Positions 1 to 5,851 of a stretch of 6,299 nucleotides of DNA are shown one piece after another. The number at the start of each line of letters is the position of its first letter. Within the stretch, counting starts at the first letter, position 1. The translations under genes and the position numbers were made by a program. The notes under the pieces were generated by a model that did no database searches, had not been told where the DNA came from, and was given only the letters and a program-made list of their open reading frames with translations. Source of the stretch: Gammaproteobacteria bacterium. Lineage in GTDB: Bacteria; Pseudomonadota; Gammaproteobacteria; SZUA-152. The stretch is from positions 1-6,299 of the forward strand of contig JAUWLO010000119.1 of the NCBI GenBank assembly GCA_030613605.1. The letters are read 5' to 3'.

Positions 1-876
1 AACATTCACGCCGGTTTCACGATGGGCATTCACCGCCATGGCGGGTTGACCATTTTGAATAACGAATCCGGTACGATCCACCAGACGCACTTCAATGTCG
101 GCAACATCGCGCAAATAAACCGGCCGACCCTCACGCCATTCCAGCACCATTTCACCCAGATCTGCCACATTGTACTGGCCGGCAAAGCGCAGCGTGTAAC
201 GACGTTTGCCAACATCAACAAAACCACCCGAGGTATCTTTGGCGCCACCGGCCAAAGCGGCCACTTTGGGTAACTCAACACCCAGACTCGCCGCACGATA
301 AGGGTCAAATGTAATACGCAATTCGCTTTCGCGGCCACCACGCACTTCGGAGAGCGCCACACCGGGCACACGTTCAAAACGGGTTTGAACAACTTCTTCT
401 ATGTAATCCTGATAACTGGCAATATCGCGCGTATTGCCTTCGACGGGTTTGAGAATAAACCAGGCAATGGCACGGGAACGGCCGCCAATGGCATTAAGCG
501 TAGGCTCATTGGCATCGGCGGGATAACGTTGCACACGGTTAAGACGCGACAACACTTCCAGTAAACTTCTACGAAGATCGGTACCCACCTGAAAGGTCAC
601 TGTGATAGAACCCCGGCCGCGCTGAGCACGAGCGAGAATTTCTGTCATGCCTGGCAGGCCACGCAACACATCTTCCTGCGGTTCGATAATTTCCGATTCC
701 ACTTCTTCAGGCGCCGCCGCACGCCATATTGTGGTAATCGTAATTTGAGGGCGTTCAACTTCAGGAGTGAGCTGTACGGGCAGACGGCCCAAGCTGATCA
801 GGCCAAACATGATTGCCAGCAACACCGCCACCACAACAGCGACGGGGTTACCAAGGCCTAGACGGGTGAGAGTCAA
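1..876 (-). CDS. RND efflux pump inner-membrane permease, N-terminal part (partial)
   Basis: This is the first 292 codons of a resistance-nodulation-division (HAE-1/AcrB-like) proton-driven transporter, the pump unit of a three-part envelope efflux system. The frame is open from 876 to the window edge. It begins MTLTRLGLGNPVAVVVAVLL, with a first transmembrane segment at about residues 11-29. The family-typical LPVQLTPEVERPQITITT follows (about 32-49), then the PEEVE...EIIEPQEDVLRGLPGM region (about 56-77) and periplasmic porter-domain sequence such as DPYRAASLGV. The only start available in frame is the TTG at 876-874, because a TAA closes the frame just upstream. GGGAAG lies about 7 bases before it. 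It begins 1 bp after the adaptor's stop codon, which implies translational coupling. The TM4 aspartates that carry protons lie beyond the window, so activity cannot be judged. Substrate is unknown. The family call is firm and the start is likely. Confidence 0.93.
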   Translation of the reverse strand, partial: MTLTRLGLGNPVAVVVAVLLAIMFGLISLGRLPVQLTPEVERPQITITTIWRAAAPEEVESEIIEPQEDVLRGLPGMTEILARAQRGRGSITVTFQVGTDLRRSLLEVLSRLNRVQRYPADANEPTLNAIGGRSRAIAWFILKPVEGNTRDIASYQDYIEEVVQTRFERVPGVALSEVRGGRESELRITFDPYRAASLGVELPKVAALAGGAKDTSGGFVDVGKRRYTLRFAGQYNVADLGEMVLEWREGRPVYLRDVADIEVRLVDRTGFVIQNGQPAMAVNAHRETGVNV

Positions 877-877
877 A

Positions 878-1996
878 CTACTTCCCGTTACTTTCTTTTT
901 TATTTAGAGGAGTGCCATTCTTTTTATCAACGGATTCGGCATTAAGAATTTTTACCGTTTGCCCTGGACGCAAACGTTCACCTCCGCGCGTCACCACACG
1001 ATCACCGACTTTAATGTCGCCTGTGATGGCCACTAAAGGACCGCTGGCAACACCAATCTGGATGGGTACACGCTCAGCAGCACTCTCCTGATTCACACGA
1101 AACACTGCAGCACCATCACGGCGTAACACTAACGCATCGCGCGGTATTGCCAGAACTTCTCTGGCAATCGCAGTGGGCAATGCAATTCGCACGGGTCGAC
1201 AAATGGTCCAGCCGTTTTCAGGAAGTGATAATCGTAAATCCAGCAGGCGTGATCGCATATCACCGGCCGCCACCAGGGCGCGCACGGTTACCTGCTTTTC
1301 TTCTGCATTTACTTTGAGTGTTAGCACATCACCTTCACGTACGAAATCGAGCGTATCCAGAGGTACACGCGCCTGCACTTCAAGCTCATGGCTATCGACC
1401 AGGCCAAGCACTTCATCACCGATACCGGCACGCTCACCACGGCGCATGAGTCGCTCTACCACGACACCTGCAAAAGGTGCGCGAATAAAATGACGCCGCT
1501 TTTCTTCGCGCGCCAATTTGAGCCGAGTGCGAGAAATACGTAATTCATTACGTGCCACCTCTCTATCTGCACGAGTTCTATCAAGCAATGTTTGGGACGC
1601 ATTGCTCTGCCTGGCAAGTCGGTTTAAACGTTTCACCTCACCCTTAAGAAAACCCAGATTGGCGCGGTCACGTTCTACTGCCGCCTTAAATTCTTCAATT
1701 TTAAGTTTCACAAAGGTTGAATCTATTTTCACCACCACATCATCTTCTGCCACCTGCGTACCCACTTCAGCAACGTAAATAATTCTGCCTTCCACTTCCG
1801 TTGCCAGGCGCGCCTGATGCCGACTGATCACCGTACCCGCCACCCAGGTTTGCGGTGCCATAAACACCAGCCGGGCGGACTCCACCATCACTGGCGCGGC
1901 ACGACCGCCCGGTGCTGCCTGCACAGTCATGCCATAAAACATCAGCGTTGCAACAAACATGGTTCGACATATTCTGCACATTGATTTAACTGTCAC
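878..1996 (-). CDS. Efflux RND transporter periplasmic adaptor subunit (membrane fusion protein)
   Basis: This protein bridges the RND pump in the inner membrane to an outer-membrane channel. From a GTG at 1996 it is 372 aa. A Sec signal peptide (basic MTVKSMCRICR, hydrophobic MFVATLMFYGMTV, QAA cleavage at about 28) comes first and has no lipobox. A first lipoyl half follows (about 64-92, EVEGRIIYVAEVGTQV), then a charged coiled-coil hairpin (about 97-168) and a second lipoyl half (RAPFAGVVVERLMRRGE, about 172-188). Next come the beta-barrel (about 204-275) and a membrane-proximal domain containing IPRDALVLRRDG (about 284-294). The order and length are typical of the AcrA/MexA family. GTG was chosen because GAGAAGG lies about 11 bases upstream. 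An ATG at 1981 also gives a workable signal peptide. A TTG at 2026 has no ribosome site and adds an unlikely N-terminus. It lies directly upstream of the pump gene, 63 bp after the lipoprotein gene, with no terminator visible between. Confidence 0.93.
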   Translation of the reverse strand: MTVKSMCRICRTMFVATLMFYGMTVQAAPGGRAAPVMVESARLVFMAPQTWVAGTVISRHQARLATEVEGRIIYVAEVGTQVAEDDVVVKIDSTFVKLKIEEFKAAVERDRANLGFLKGEVKRLNRLARQSNASQTLLDRTRADREVARNELRISRTRLKLAREEKRRHFIRAPFAGVVVERLMRRGERAGIGDEVLGLVDSHELEVQARVPLDTLDFVREGDVLTLKVNAEEKQVTVRALVAAGDMRSRLLDLRLSLPENGWTICRPVRIALPTAIAREVLAIPRDALVLRRDGAAVFRVNQESAAERVPIQIGVASGPLVAITGDIKVGDRVVTRGGERLRPGQTVKILNAESVDKKNGTPLNKKESNGK

Positions 1997-2059
1997 CTGA
2001 AACAAAACCTTCTCCCAACCTTTCAAAAACGTGTTATTTATTTTTACGATGAATGATTT

Positions 2060-2548
2060 CTATTTTGATAATGGATTTCCCTGCTCATCCAGGCTGTCAT
2101 CAATCCATGGCGTCATTTTGTGGCCGATCAGTTCGATCTCGCCACCCATAACTGGCGCCAGCAGGGTAATAATGTGGTTAACACGTTTATTCCCTTCATG
2201 AATAACCATGTACTCCAGAATAAAAAACTTTCCTGAAAATCGGGTGTCAGCCTGACTTCTTTTAAGCTCATAGGATTTCATGGCACCGCGTTCTTCACTC
2301 AAGGTTCTAAGCTTTCGCTCCCATCCTTCGCGTGTTTGCTTTACAAAATAACTGTCCGGGTATTGTTTAATAGCCAGCGGATAATCTCCTGCCTTGAGTG
2401 CATCCAGCAAAGCTGCCGCCTGTTTCTCTACCGCCGGATTGGTGGATGAATTTGCACCGCGATTATTGTTATCGCAGGCAAACAACAGCATTGTTAACAC
2501 GATAGCCAGGACAACATGGAGGGAAATTCTGCTCACGTCTTTTTTCAA
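2060..2548 (-). CDS. Small lipoprotein of unknown function upstream of the RND efflux genes
   Basis: From TTG at 2548 this is a 162-aa predicted lipoprotein. The signal is MKKDVSRISL, then the hydrophobic HVVLAIVLTMLLFA, with lipobox L22-F23-A24-C25. The mature N-terminus is CDNNN followed by a short Asn/Ser-rich linker. A compact domain follows (about 40-147) beginning AAALLDALKAGDYPLAIKQY and ending in strand-like segments (FFILEYMVIHEG, VNHIITLLAPV, IELIGHKM). This helix-then-sheet order resembles small NTF2-like envelope proteins, but that is inference and no family is recognised. TTG is preferred because AGAAGG (2561-2556) sits exactly 7 bases before it. A GTG at 2566 lacks such a site and would put EGFFL ahead of the basic signal region. 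Asp at position +2 after the lipid cysteine is the classical inner-membrane retention signal in Escherichia coli. Co-orientation with the adaptor and pump suggests an accessory role in the same operon. Confidence 0.82.
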   Translation of the reverse strand: MKKDVSRISLHVVLAIVLTMLLFACDNNNRGANSSTNPAVEKQAAALLDALKAGDYPLAIKQYPDSYFVKQTREGWERKLRTLSEERGAMKSYELKRSQADTRFSGKFFILEYMVIHEGNKRVNHIITLLAPVMGGEIELIGHKMTPWIDDSLDEQGNPLSK

Positions 2549-2555
2549 AAAGAAA

Positions 2556-2561
2556 CCTTCT
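2556..2561 (-). promoter_or_regulatory. Ribosome binding site deciding the TTG start of the lipoprotein gene
   Basis: Read on the minus strand, AGAAGG is followed by seven bases (TTTCTTT) and then TTG AAA AAA GAC. The spacing is ideal for TTG at 2548. The upstream GTG at 2566 has no purine-rich stretch in front of it, so the start was moved downstream of the longest reading frame. Confidence 0.7.
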
Positions 2562-2663
2562 ATCACTGTGGAATTTATAATCTGAACATGGCTTTTAAGA
2601 CCACCGCTAACGGTACCACACCAGCAACCGCTTTAACCAAGATTCAGGGGGACAAACAGTGCT

Positions 2664-4193
2664 TCAGACGAGTGTACGATCAAGGCGGCGATAGCCAATA
2701 GCCTCGGTGAGGTGTTGTGTTTGAATGTGTGGCTCATCTGACAAATCAGCGATGGTGCGCGCCACTTTGAGAATGCGGTGGTAGGCTCGCGCCGAAAGCC
2801 CTAGTTGATCGATAGCCCGCTCCAGCAGTTTGCTGTCGTCATCACTCACCCGACAGTATTTTTCCACCTCACGATTTTTTAATCTCGCGTTGGCACAACC
2901 GGAACGAGAACTCTGACGCTCTCGCGCCGCTGCCACACGGCCGCGCACCTGTGCCGAGTCTTCACCACGATTTTTTGGATTTGCCCGCAACACCTCGCGC
3001 GGCACACTGGGCACTTCCACATGCATGTCGATACGATCCAGCAATGGCCCTGACACCCGTGCCCGATAACGCTGTACCTGCTCGGAAGTACAGTGGCAAC
3101 GACCATTACTGTGTCCCAGATACCCACAGGGACAGGGGTTCATGGCGGCAATTAACTGGAAACGGGCCGGAAATTCTGCCTGCCGCGCCGCACGCGAGAT
3201 CGTAATAGACCCAGACTCCAGCGGTTCCCTCAACACTTCCAGCACCCGCCGATCAAACTCCGGCAATTCATCCAGAAACAGTACACCGTGATCGGCCAGC
3301 GAAATCTCTCCCGGTCGGGGCGTACTGCCGCCACCCACCAGGGCAACGCCCGAGGCCGTGCGATGCGGAGCCCGGAAAGGTCGCTGCCGCCAGCGGCTGA
3401 CATCAAATCCCCGGTCACTCACCGAGGCCACAGCAGCCGTTTCCAGTGCTTCGATTTCATTCAACTGCGGCAGAATACCGGGTAAACGACTGGCCAGCAT
3501 AGTCTTTCCCGTTCCCGGAGGGCCAATCAGCAACAGACTGTGTCCACCTGCGGCTGCCACCTCCAGTGCCCGCCTGGCATGAAACTGGCCGCGTACATCG
3601 GCCATGTCTTCCACCATGTCATTGCAGGCTGTTTTTTCGGGCAACACAGCCACTCCATTTTTTCGCACCGATTCCAGTTTTTGTATTCCATTAAGATGCG
3701 CGCAAATATCCAGCAGATGACCCGGCGCAAAAATTTCCGCACCATCGACCAACATAGCCTCTGCGCCATTTTGTCGGGGGATGACCAGCTTGCGTCCCGC
3801 ATCACGGGTTTGAATGGCGGCCGGCAATACGCCGCGTATATGCCGAAGCTCTCCGCCCAGGGCCAGTTCACCCAAAAATTCATAACGCGATAAGGCCTCG
3901 GCCGGAATCTGACCAGAGGCAGCAAGTATGCCCAGGGCAATAGGCAAATCAAAACGGCCGCCATCTTTAGGCAAATCTGCGGGAGCAAGATTGATGGTGA
4001 TGCGCCGCGCCGGAAATTCAAAATTGGAATTTATTAATGCACCTCGAACACGGTCCTTGCTCTCTTTTACCGCGGCTTCGGGCAAACCCACAATGGAAAG
4101 ACTGGGCAGACCATTGGAGAGATGAACTTCCACCGTTACCAATGGCGCATCAACACCCGTTTGGGCACGGCTATAGGCAACCGCTAATGACAT
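2664..4193 (-). CDS. comM: ComM/YifB-family AAA+ ATPase (Mg-chelatase-like, branch-migration helicase)
   Basis: In naturally transformable gammaproteobacteria ComM is a hexameric helicase that extends integration of donor DNA by branch migration. This copy is 509 aa, the usual full length. The N-terminal ChlI-like domain starts MSLAVAYSRAQTGVDAPLVT and contains GLPEAAVKESKDRVR (about 36-50) and NLAPADLPKDGGRFDLPIALG (about 68-88). The AAA+ core has Walker A GPPGTGKT (224-231), APHRTAS (275-281), Walker B LFLDEL (305-310), and LLDRIDMHVEVP (384-395) with the conserved arginine. Four cysteines in CPCGYLGHSNGRCHC (C354, C356, C366, C368) form the family's putative metal-binding insert. The C-terminal domain has LSARAYHRILKVARTIADL (466-484). 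All key residues are present, so it should be active. The start is the ATG at 4193. No strong ribosome site is visible upstream, which suggests low expression. It lies 139 bp downstream of ubiK on the same strand. Confidence 0.97.
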   Translation of the reverse strand: MSLAVAYSRAQTGVDAPLVTVEVHLSNGLPSLSIVGLPEAAVKESKDRVRGALINSNFEFPARRITINLAPADLPKDGGRFDLPIALGILAASGQIPAEALSRYEFLGELALGGELRHIRGVLPAAIQTRDAGRKLVIPRQNGAEAMLVDGAEIFAPGHLLDICAHLNGIQKLESVRKNGVAVLPEKTACNDMVEDMADVRGQFHARRALEVAAAGGHSLLLIGPPGTGKTMLASRLPGILPQLNEIEALETAAVASVSDRGFDVSRWRQRPFRAPHRTASGVALVGGGSTPRPGEISLADHGVLFLDELPEFDRRVLEVLREPLESGSITISRAARQAEFPARFQLIAAMNPCPCGYLGHSNGRCHCTSEQVQRYRARVSGPLLDRIDMHVEVPSVPREVLRANPKNRGEDSAQVRGRVAAARERQSSRSGCANARLKNREVEKYCRVSDDDSKLLERAIDQLGLSARAYHRILKVARTIADLSDEPHIQTQHLTEAIGYRRLDRTLV

Positions 4194-4332
4194 ACGTTGG
4201 CACTTACGTTAGGAAATATATGGGAAGAGAGAAAATACAACATGGCGTTCCGTGCCTATGGCTGTGAGTGACTGTTGGCTGCGAGCAACCGTTAATCGTT
4301 ATTAAAAATAAAAAAATTACGCCGTGTGATGA

Positions 4333-4581
4333 CTAACCCTTAATCTGTTTTTCCAGATCGGTAACACAGGCCTCCAAAGCCTCCAGCTTTTCCCTCGTGC
4401 GTTGCAAAACGGCTGACTGCACTTCAAATTCTTCACGGGTGACCAAATCCAGTTTGGCAAAAGTTGCCTGCATGGCAGCACGCAGGTTTTTTTTCACATC
4501 GCCCTGAATATCGCTGAATCCCGGTGGCAGGGCATCCGCCACGCGGCGAGTTAACTCATCAAGCTGTTTGGGATCAAACAT
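4333..4581 (-). CDS. ubiK: UbiK family (YqiC/BMFP) ubiquinone biosynthesis accessory factor
   Basis: UbiK is a small coiled-coil protein that helps the later, soluble Ubi enzyme complex make ubiquinone under aerobic conditions. It acts with UbiJ and binds lipids (established for E. coli and Salmonella). This 82-aa protein begins MFDPKQLDELTRRVADALPPG, the hallmark start of the family. A middle region DIQGDVKKNLRAAMQATFAKLDLVTREEFEVQ (about 24-55) follows. It ends in a heptad-like coiled coil AVLQRTREKLEALEACVTDLEKQI (about 57-80). ATG at 4581 has GAGG five bases upstream (4590-4587). A TATAAT -10 (4608-4603, minus strand) gives a short leader of about 15 bases. A perfect palindrome abuts this promoter. 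It is slightly shorter than E. coli YqiC. The assignment rests on the N-terminal signature, the length, and the neighbouring comM. Confidence 0.93.
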   Translation of the reverse strand: MFDPKQLDELTRRVADALPPGFSDIQGDVKKNLRAAMQATFAKLDLVTREEFEVQSAVLQRTREKLEALEACVTDLEKQIKG

Positions 4582-4602
4582 GGCAACCTCGGTATAATCT
4601 TT

Positions 4603-4608
4603 ATTATA
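4603..4608 (-). promoter_or_regulatory. Candidate -10 element of the ubiK promoter
   Basis: A consensus TATAAT reads on the minus strand about 22-27 bases before the ubiK ATG, which would place the transcription start near 4596. No good TTGACA-like -35 lies at 16-18 bp: the best 6-mers there are TACAGT or ACAGTG. The promoter may therefore be weak or need an activator. The stretch is AT-rich, so chance matches are possible. Confidence 0.4.
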
Positions 4609-4609
4609 T

Positions 4610-4626
4610 TGTTCATTATTTGAACA
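4610..4626. promoter_or_regulatory. Perfect 17-bp palindrome, possible operator between ubiK and the first TorF porin gene
   Basis: The sequence is TGTTCA-TTATT-TGAACA, with 6-bp arms matching perfectly around a 5-bp AT spacer. It touches the candidate ubiK -10 and fills the -10/-35 interval of that promoter, the position of a repressor site. It also lies in the gap shared with the divergent porin gene. There is no GC-rich stem or T-run, so it is not a terminator. The regulator is not recognised. Confidence 0.4.
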
Positions 4627-4784
4627 CTGTATTTAAACGCATCGCGAATAAGGAAACTTTCACTTGCGGTACGTCGTGTTAGTGGTATTGTGCCGTTTTT
4701 TCATCGAAGTCACAAAATTTGGCCAATAGGCTTACTAGCGCTTTTAAAAGAATAATAAACATGTCCAGCACAAGAGGAAATACT

Positions 4785-5474
4785 ATGAAAATCTCTACAA
4801 ACCTAATGAAACAGGCGGGTCTGGCGACCCTGATCGCACTCACCGGATCATCCACACTGGCTTTTGCCGCCGAAAAAAGCGGCGGAACTATAACTGGTAA
4901 TATTGCCGCTACCTCAACTTATGTATGGCGCGGCCTCCCCCAAACAGCTGATGCCGCCCTGCAAGGTGGTTTTGATTATTCTACATCCGAAGGCATTCAC
5001 GCCGGGGTGTGGACATCCAATGTATTTGGCGGTTCTGAGCTAGACGTTACTGTTGGTTTTGCAGGCGCTGCAAAGGGTTTTAGCTACGACGTAGGCCTTA
5101 TTGTTTACACCTACCCACAATACGAAGCAGCGGCACTCCCTGGCCAAGATTTCAACTTTAACGAGCTGTATGCCAGCATCTCCAAAGACATGCTGAATGC
5201 TCGTTTTTCTACCTCATCAGAGGCTGGCAGCTACATTGAGATAAATGCCAACTTTGAGGAAATCGCCAAAGGTCTTGATCTGGGGCTGCACTTTGGTTCT
5301 TATGATGTCGACGTGGATTTCGATGGCCTGCCTGGCGAAGACTACAACGACTACAACGTTAGCCTGGCTACCAGCGTGAATGGCTTTGGTGTGAGTTTCA
5401 CTCTGAGCGACACCAATCTGACAGATGACAGCTACCGCACGTTTATCACAGTATCGAAGGACTTCACCCCATAA
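4785..5474 (+). CDS. TorF family putative porin (first of two tandem copies)
   Basis: This is a predicted outer-membrane beta-barrel protein of the TorF/Gcw_chp family, thought to let small solutes cross the outer membrane. The substrate is unproven. It is 229 aa. The signal peptide is MKISTNLMKQAGLATLIALT then GSSTLAFA, with cleavage at about 28. The family signature follows: GNIAATSTYVWRGLPQTAD (about 38-56), GGFDYSTSEGIHAGVWTSN (about 62-80), then alternating amphipathic strands (SYDVGLIVYTYPQY, FNELYASISKDML, YIEINANFEEI, YNVSLATSVNGFGVSFTLSD) to YRTFITVSKDFTP. ATG at 4785 is chosen because AGAGGA lies about 6 bases upstream and the signal peptide starts there. An in-frame TTG at 4719 would only add a non-signal extension. 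The protein ends FTP instead of a terminal Phe, which is odd for an outer-membrane barrel. It is followed by its own terminator. No clear promoter was found upstream. Confidence 0.88.
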   Translation: MKISTNLMKQAGLATLIALTGSSTLAFAAEKSGGTITGNIAATSTYVWRGLPQTADAALQGGFDYSTSEGIHAGVWTSNVFGGSELDVTVGFAGAAKGFSYDVGLIVYTYPQYEAAALPGQDFNFNELYASISKDMLNARFSTSSEAGSYIEINANFEEIAKGLDLGLHFGSYDVDVDFDGLPGEDYNDYNVSLATSVNGFGVSFTLSDTNLTDDSYRTFITVSKDFTP

Positions 5475-5485
5475 AGCAGAAACCT

Positions 5486-5509
5486 GAAGTAGCCTTCATC
5501 GGCTATTTC
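5486..5509 (+). other. Hairpin just after the first porin gene, without T-run
   Basis: GAAGTAGCC-TTCATC-GGCTATTTC forms a 9-bp stem with one G-U pair and a 6-base loop, beginning 11 bases after the stop codon. CAGAAA at 5477-5482 can also pair with TTTCTG at 5506-5511 as an alternative outer stem. No uridine tract follows, so it probably protects the mRNA 3' end or pauses the polymerase rather than terminating alone. Confidence 0.5.
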
Positions 5510-5533
5510 TGACAACCCGTTCTTCGATAAAAG

Positions 5534-5572
5534 AAAACGGCGAATCTGGGATTTCGGGTTCGCCGTTTTTTT
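5534..5572 (+). terminator. Strong Rho-independent terminator of the first porin gene
   Basis: AAAACGGCGAA (5534-5544) pairs perfectly with TTCGCCGTTTT (5559-5569). The stem can extend inward with G-U and G-C pairs, and the T-run ends at 5572. An A-rich stretch precedes the stem, so it could also act weakly on the other strand. It insulates the downstream nitrogen-type promoter from readthrough of the first porin gene. Confidence 0.92.
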
Positions 5573-5627
5573 AATCTCATTCCAGACGGAAATCTGTCTC
5601 CCCGGAATCATCACAAACACCCCTCCA

Positions 5628-5644
5628 CGCACCAATCAGGTGCA
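5628..5644. promoter_or_regulatory. NtrC-like enhancer site 1
   Basis: CGCACCAATCAGGTGCA matches the NtrC binding consensus TGCACCA-N3-TGGTGCA at 12 of 14 defined positions. Only the first base and the central-right T differ. Its centre is about 143 bp before the predicted sigma-54 start, a usual distance for NtrC enhancers. The match is read by eye; the protein-DNA contact is inferred. Confidence 0.72.
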
Positions 5645-5657
5645 TCAATATGGTGCG
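5641..5657. promoter_or_regulatory. NtrC-like enhancer site 2, overlapping site 1
   Basis: TGCATCAATATGGTGCG matches TGCACCA-N3-TGGTGCA at 12 of 14 defined positions. It shares its first four bases (TGCA) with the end of site 1, so the two centres are 13 bp apart, closer than in usual tandem NtrC sites. Its centre is about 130 bp before the predicted start. Confidence 0.68.
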
Positions 5658-5687
5658 CTTGCCTTTAAAAATCACCATCACAGTGCA

Positions 5688-5707
5688 CTAAAAGCACCCA
5701 CTTTTAG
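5688..5707. repeat. Perfect inverted repeat between the enhancer and the sigma-54 promoter
   Basis: CTAAAAG-CACCCA-CTTTTAG has 7-bp perfect arms around 6 bases. Its left part overlaps TGCACTAAAA (5684-5693), which resembles one half of an NtrC site whose other half is absent. It could be a separate operator or just AT-rich chance; no regulator is recognised. Confidence 0.3.
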
Positions 5708-5720
5708 CCAAAATTTCATC

Positions 5721-5733
5721 TAACACATTGTAA
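5721..5733. promoter_or_regulatory. Weak IHF-like site between enhancer and promoter
   Basis: TAACACATTGTAA fits the reverse IHF consensus YAA-N4-TTGATW at 7 of 9 defined positions. It sits in an AT-rich stretch between the NtrC-like sites and the -24/-12 element, where IHF usually bends DNA in sigma-54 promoters. The match is modest and the call depends on its position. Confidence 0.28.
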
Positions 5734-5752
5734 ATATAACACTTTTTGTTAT

Positions 5753-5768
5753 TGGCACAGCCAATGCA
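5753..5768 (+). promoter_or_regulatory. Sigma-54 (RpoN) -24/-12 promoter of the second porin gene
   Basis: TGGCAC-AGCCA-ATGCA matches the RpoN consensus TGGCAC-N5-TTGCW with one mismatch. The invariant GG (5754-5755) and GC (5766-5767) are separated by exactly 10 bases. The predicted start is near 5779, about 73 bases before the ATG at 5852. NtrC-like enhancer sites lie 96-125 bp upstream of this element, completing a standard nitrogen-controlled promoter layout. Confidence 0.82.
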
Positions 5769-5838
5769 ACAAGCCTCTCCGAAACACTCAGATTTCAACC
5801 GTACAACTAACAATTTTCGAACACTTTTTTAAAAAATT

Positions 5839-5845
5839 GGAGAGG
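5839..5845 (+). promoter_or_regulatory. Ribosome binding site of the second porin gene, with an upstream complement
   Basis: GGAGAGG is a near-ideal Shine-Dalgarno sequence 6 bases before the ATG. CCTCTCC at 5774-5780 is its exact reverse complement. That copy lies at the predicted sigma-54 start, so it would be mostly absent from RpoN transcripts and present only in transcripts starting further upstream. Confidence 0.7.
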
Positions 5846-5851
5846 AACACA

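Noticed and set aside
30..392. Minus-strand 120-codon reading frame inside the RND pump gene
   Set aside because: It is in a different frame from the true pump sequence, which is open throughout 876-1 and shows clear RND motifs.
1997..2026. Longer adaptor protein starting at TTG 2026
   Set aside because: No Shine-Dalgarno lies before it. The extension places Trp/Glu residues ahead of the basic signal-peptide start, and the purine-rich GAGAAGG lies inside the extension.
2549..2566. Longer lipoprotein starting at GTG 2566
   Set aside because: No ribosome site precedes it, whereas AGAAGG is exactly placed for TTG 2548 and gives a cleaner MKKD signal peptide.
2574..2579. TATAAA on the minus strand as a -10 for the lipoprotein operon
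   Set aside because: The position would suit a short leader, but the 6-mer 17 bp upstream (GGTCTT) is a poor -35 and the area is AT-rich. Too weak to list as a promoter.
4193..4210. Short direct repeat TACGTT twice, 12 bp apart, just before comM
   Set aside because: Six-base copies of low complexity with no known regulator; likely chance.
4211..4332. Possible terminator after ubiK in the gap before comM
   Set aside because: A T-rich run exists on the minus strand, but no GC-rich stem precedes it. The only hairpin (around 4273-4290) lies on the wrong side of the run. ubiK-comM readthrough cannot be excluded.
4719..4784. In-frame upstream extension of the first TorF porin to a TTG
   Set aside because: It has no ribosome site, and it would place a non-signal stretch before a clear signal peptide that begins at the ATG at 4785 behind AGAGGA.
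5432..5635. Minus-strand 67-codon reading frame
   Set aside because: It overlaps the porin 3' end and runs across the terminator hairpin. The composition is not protein-like and there is no ribosome site.
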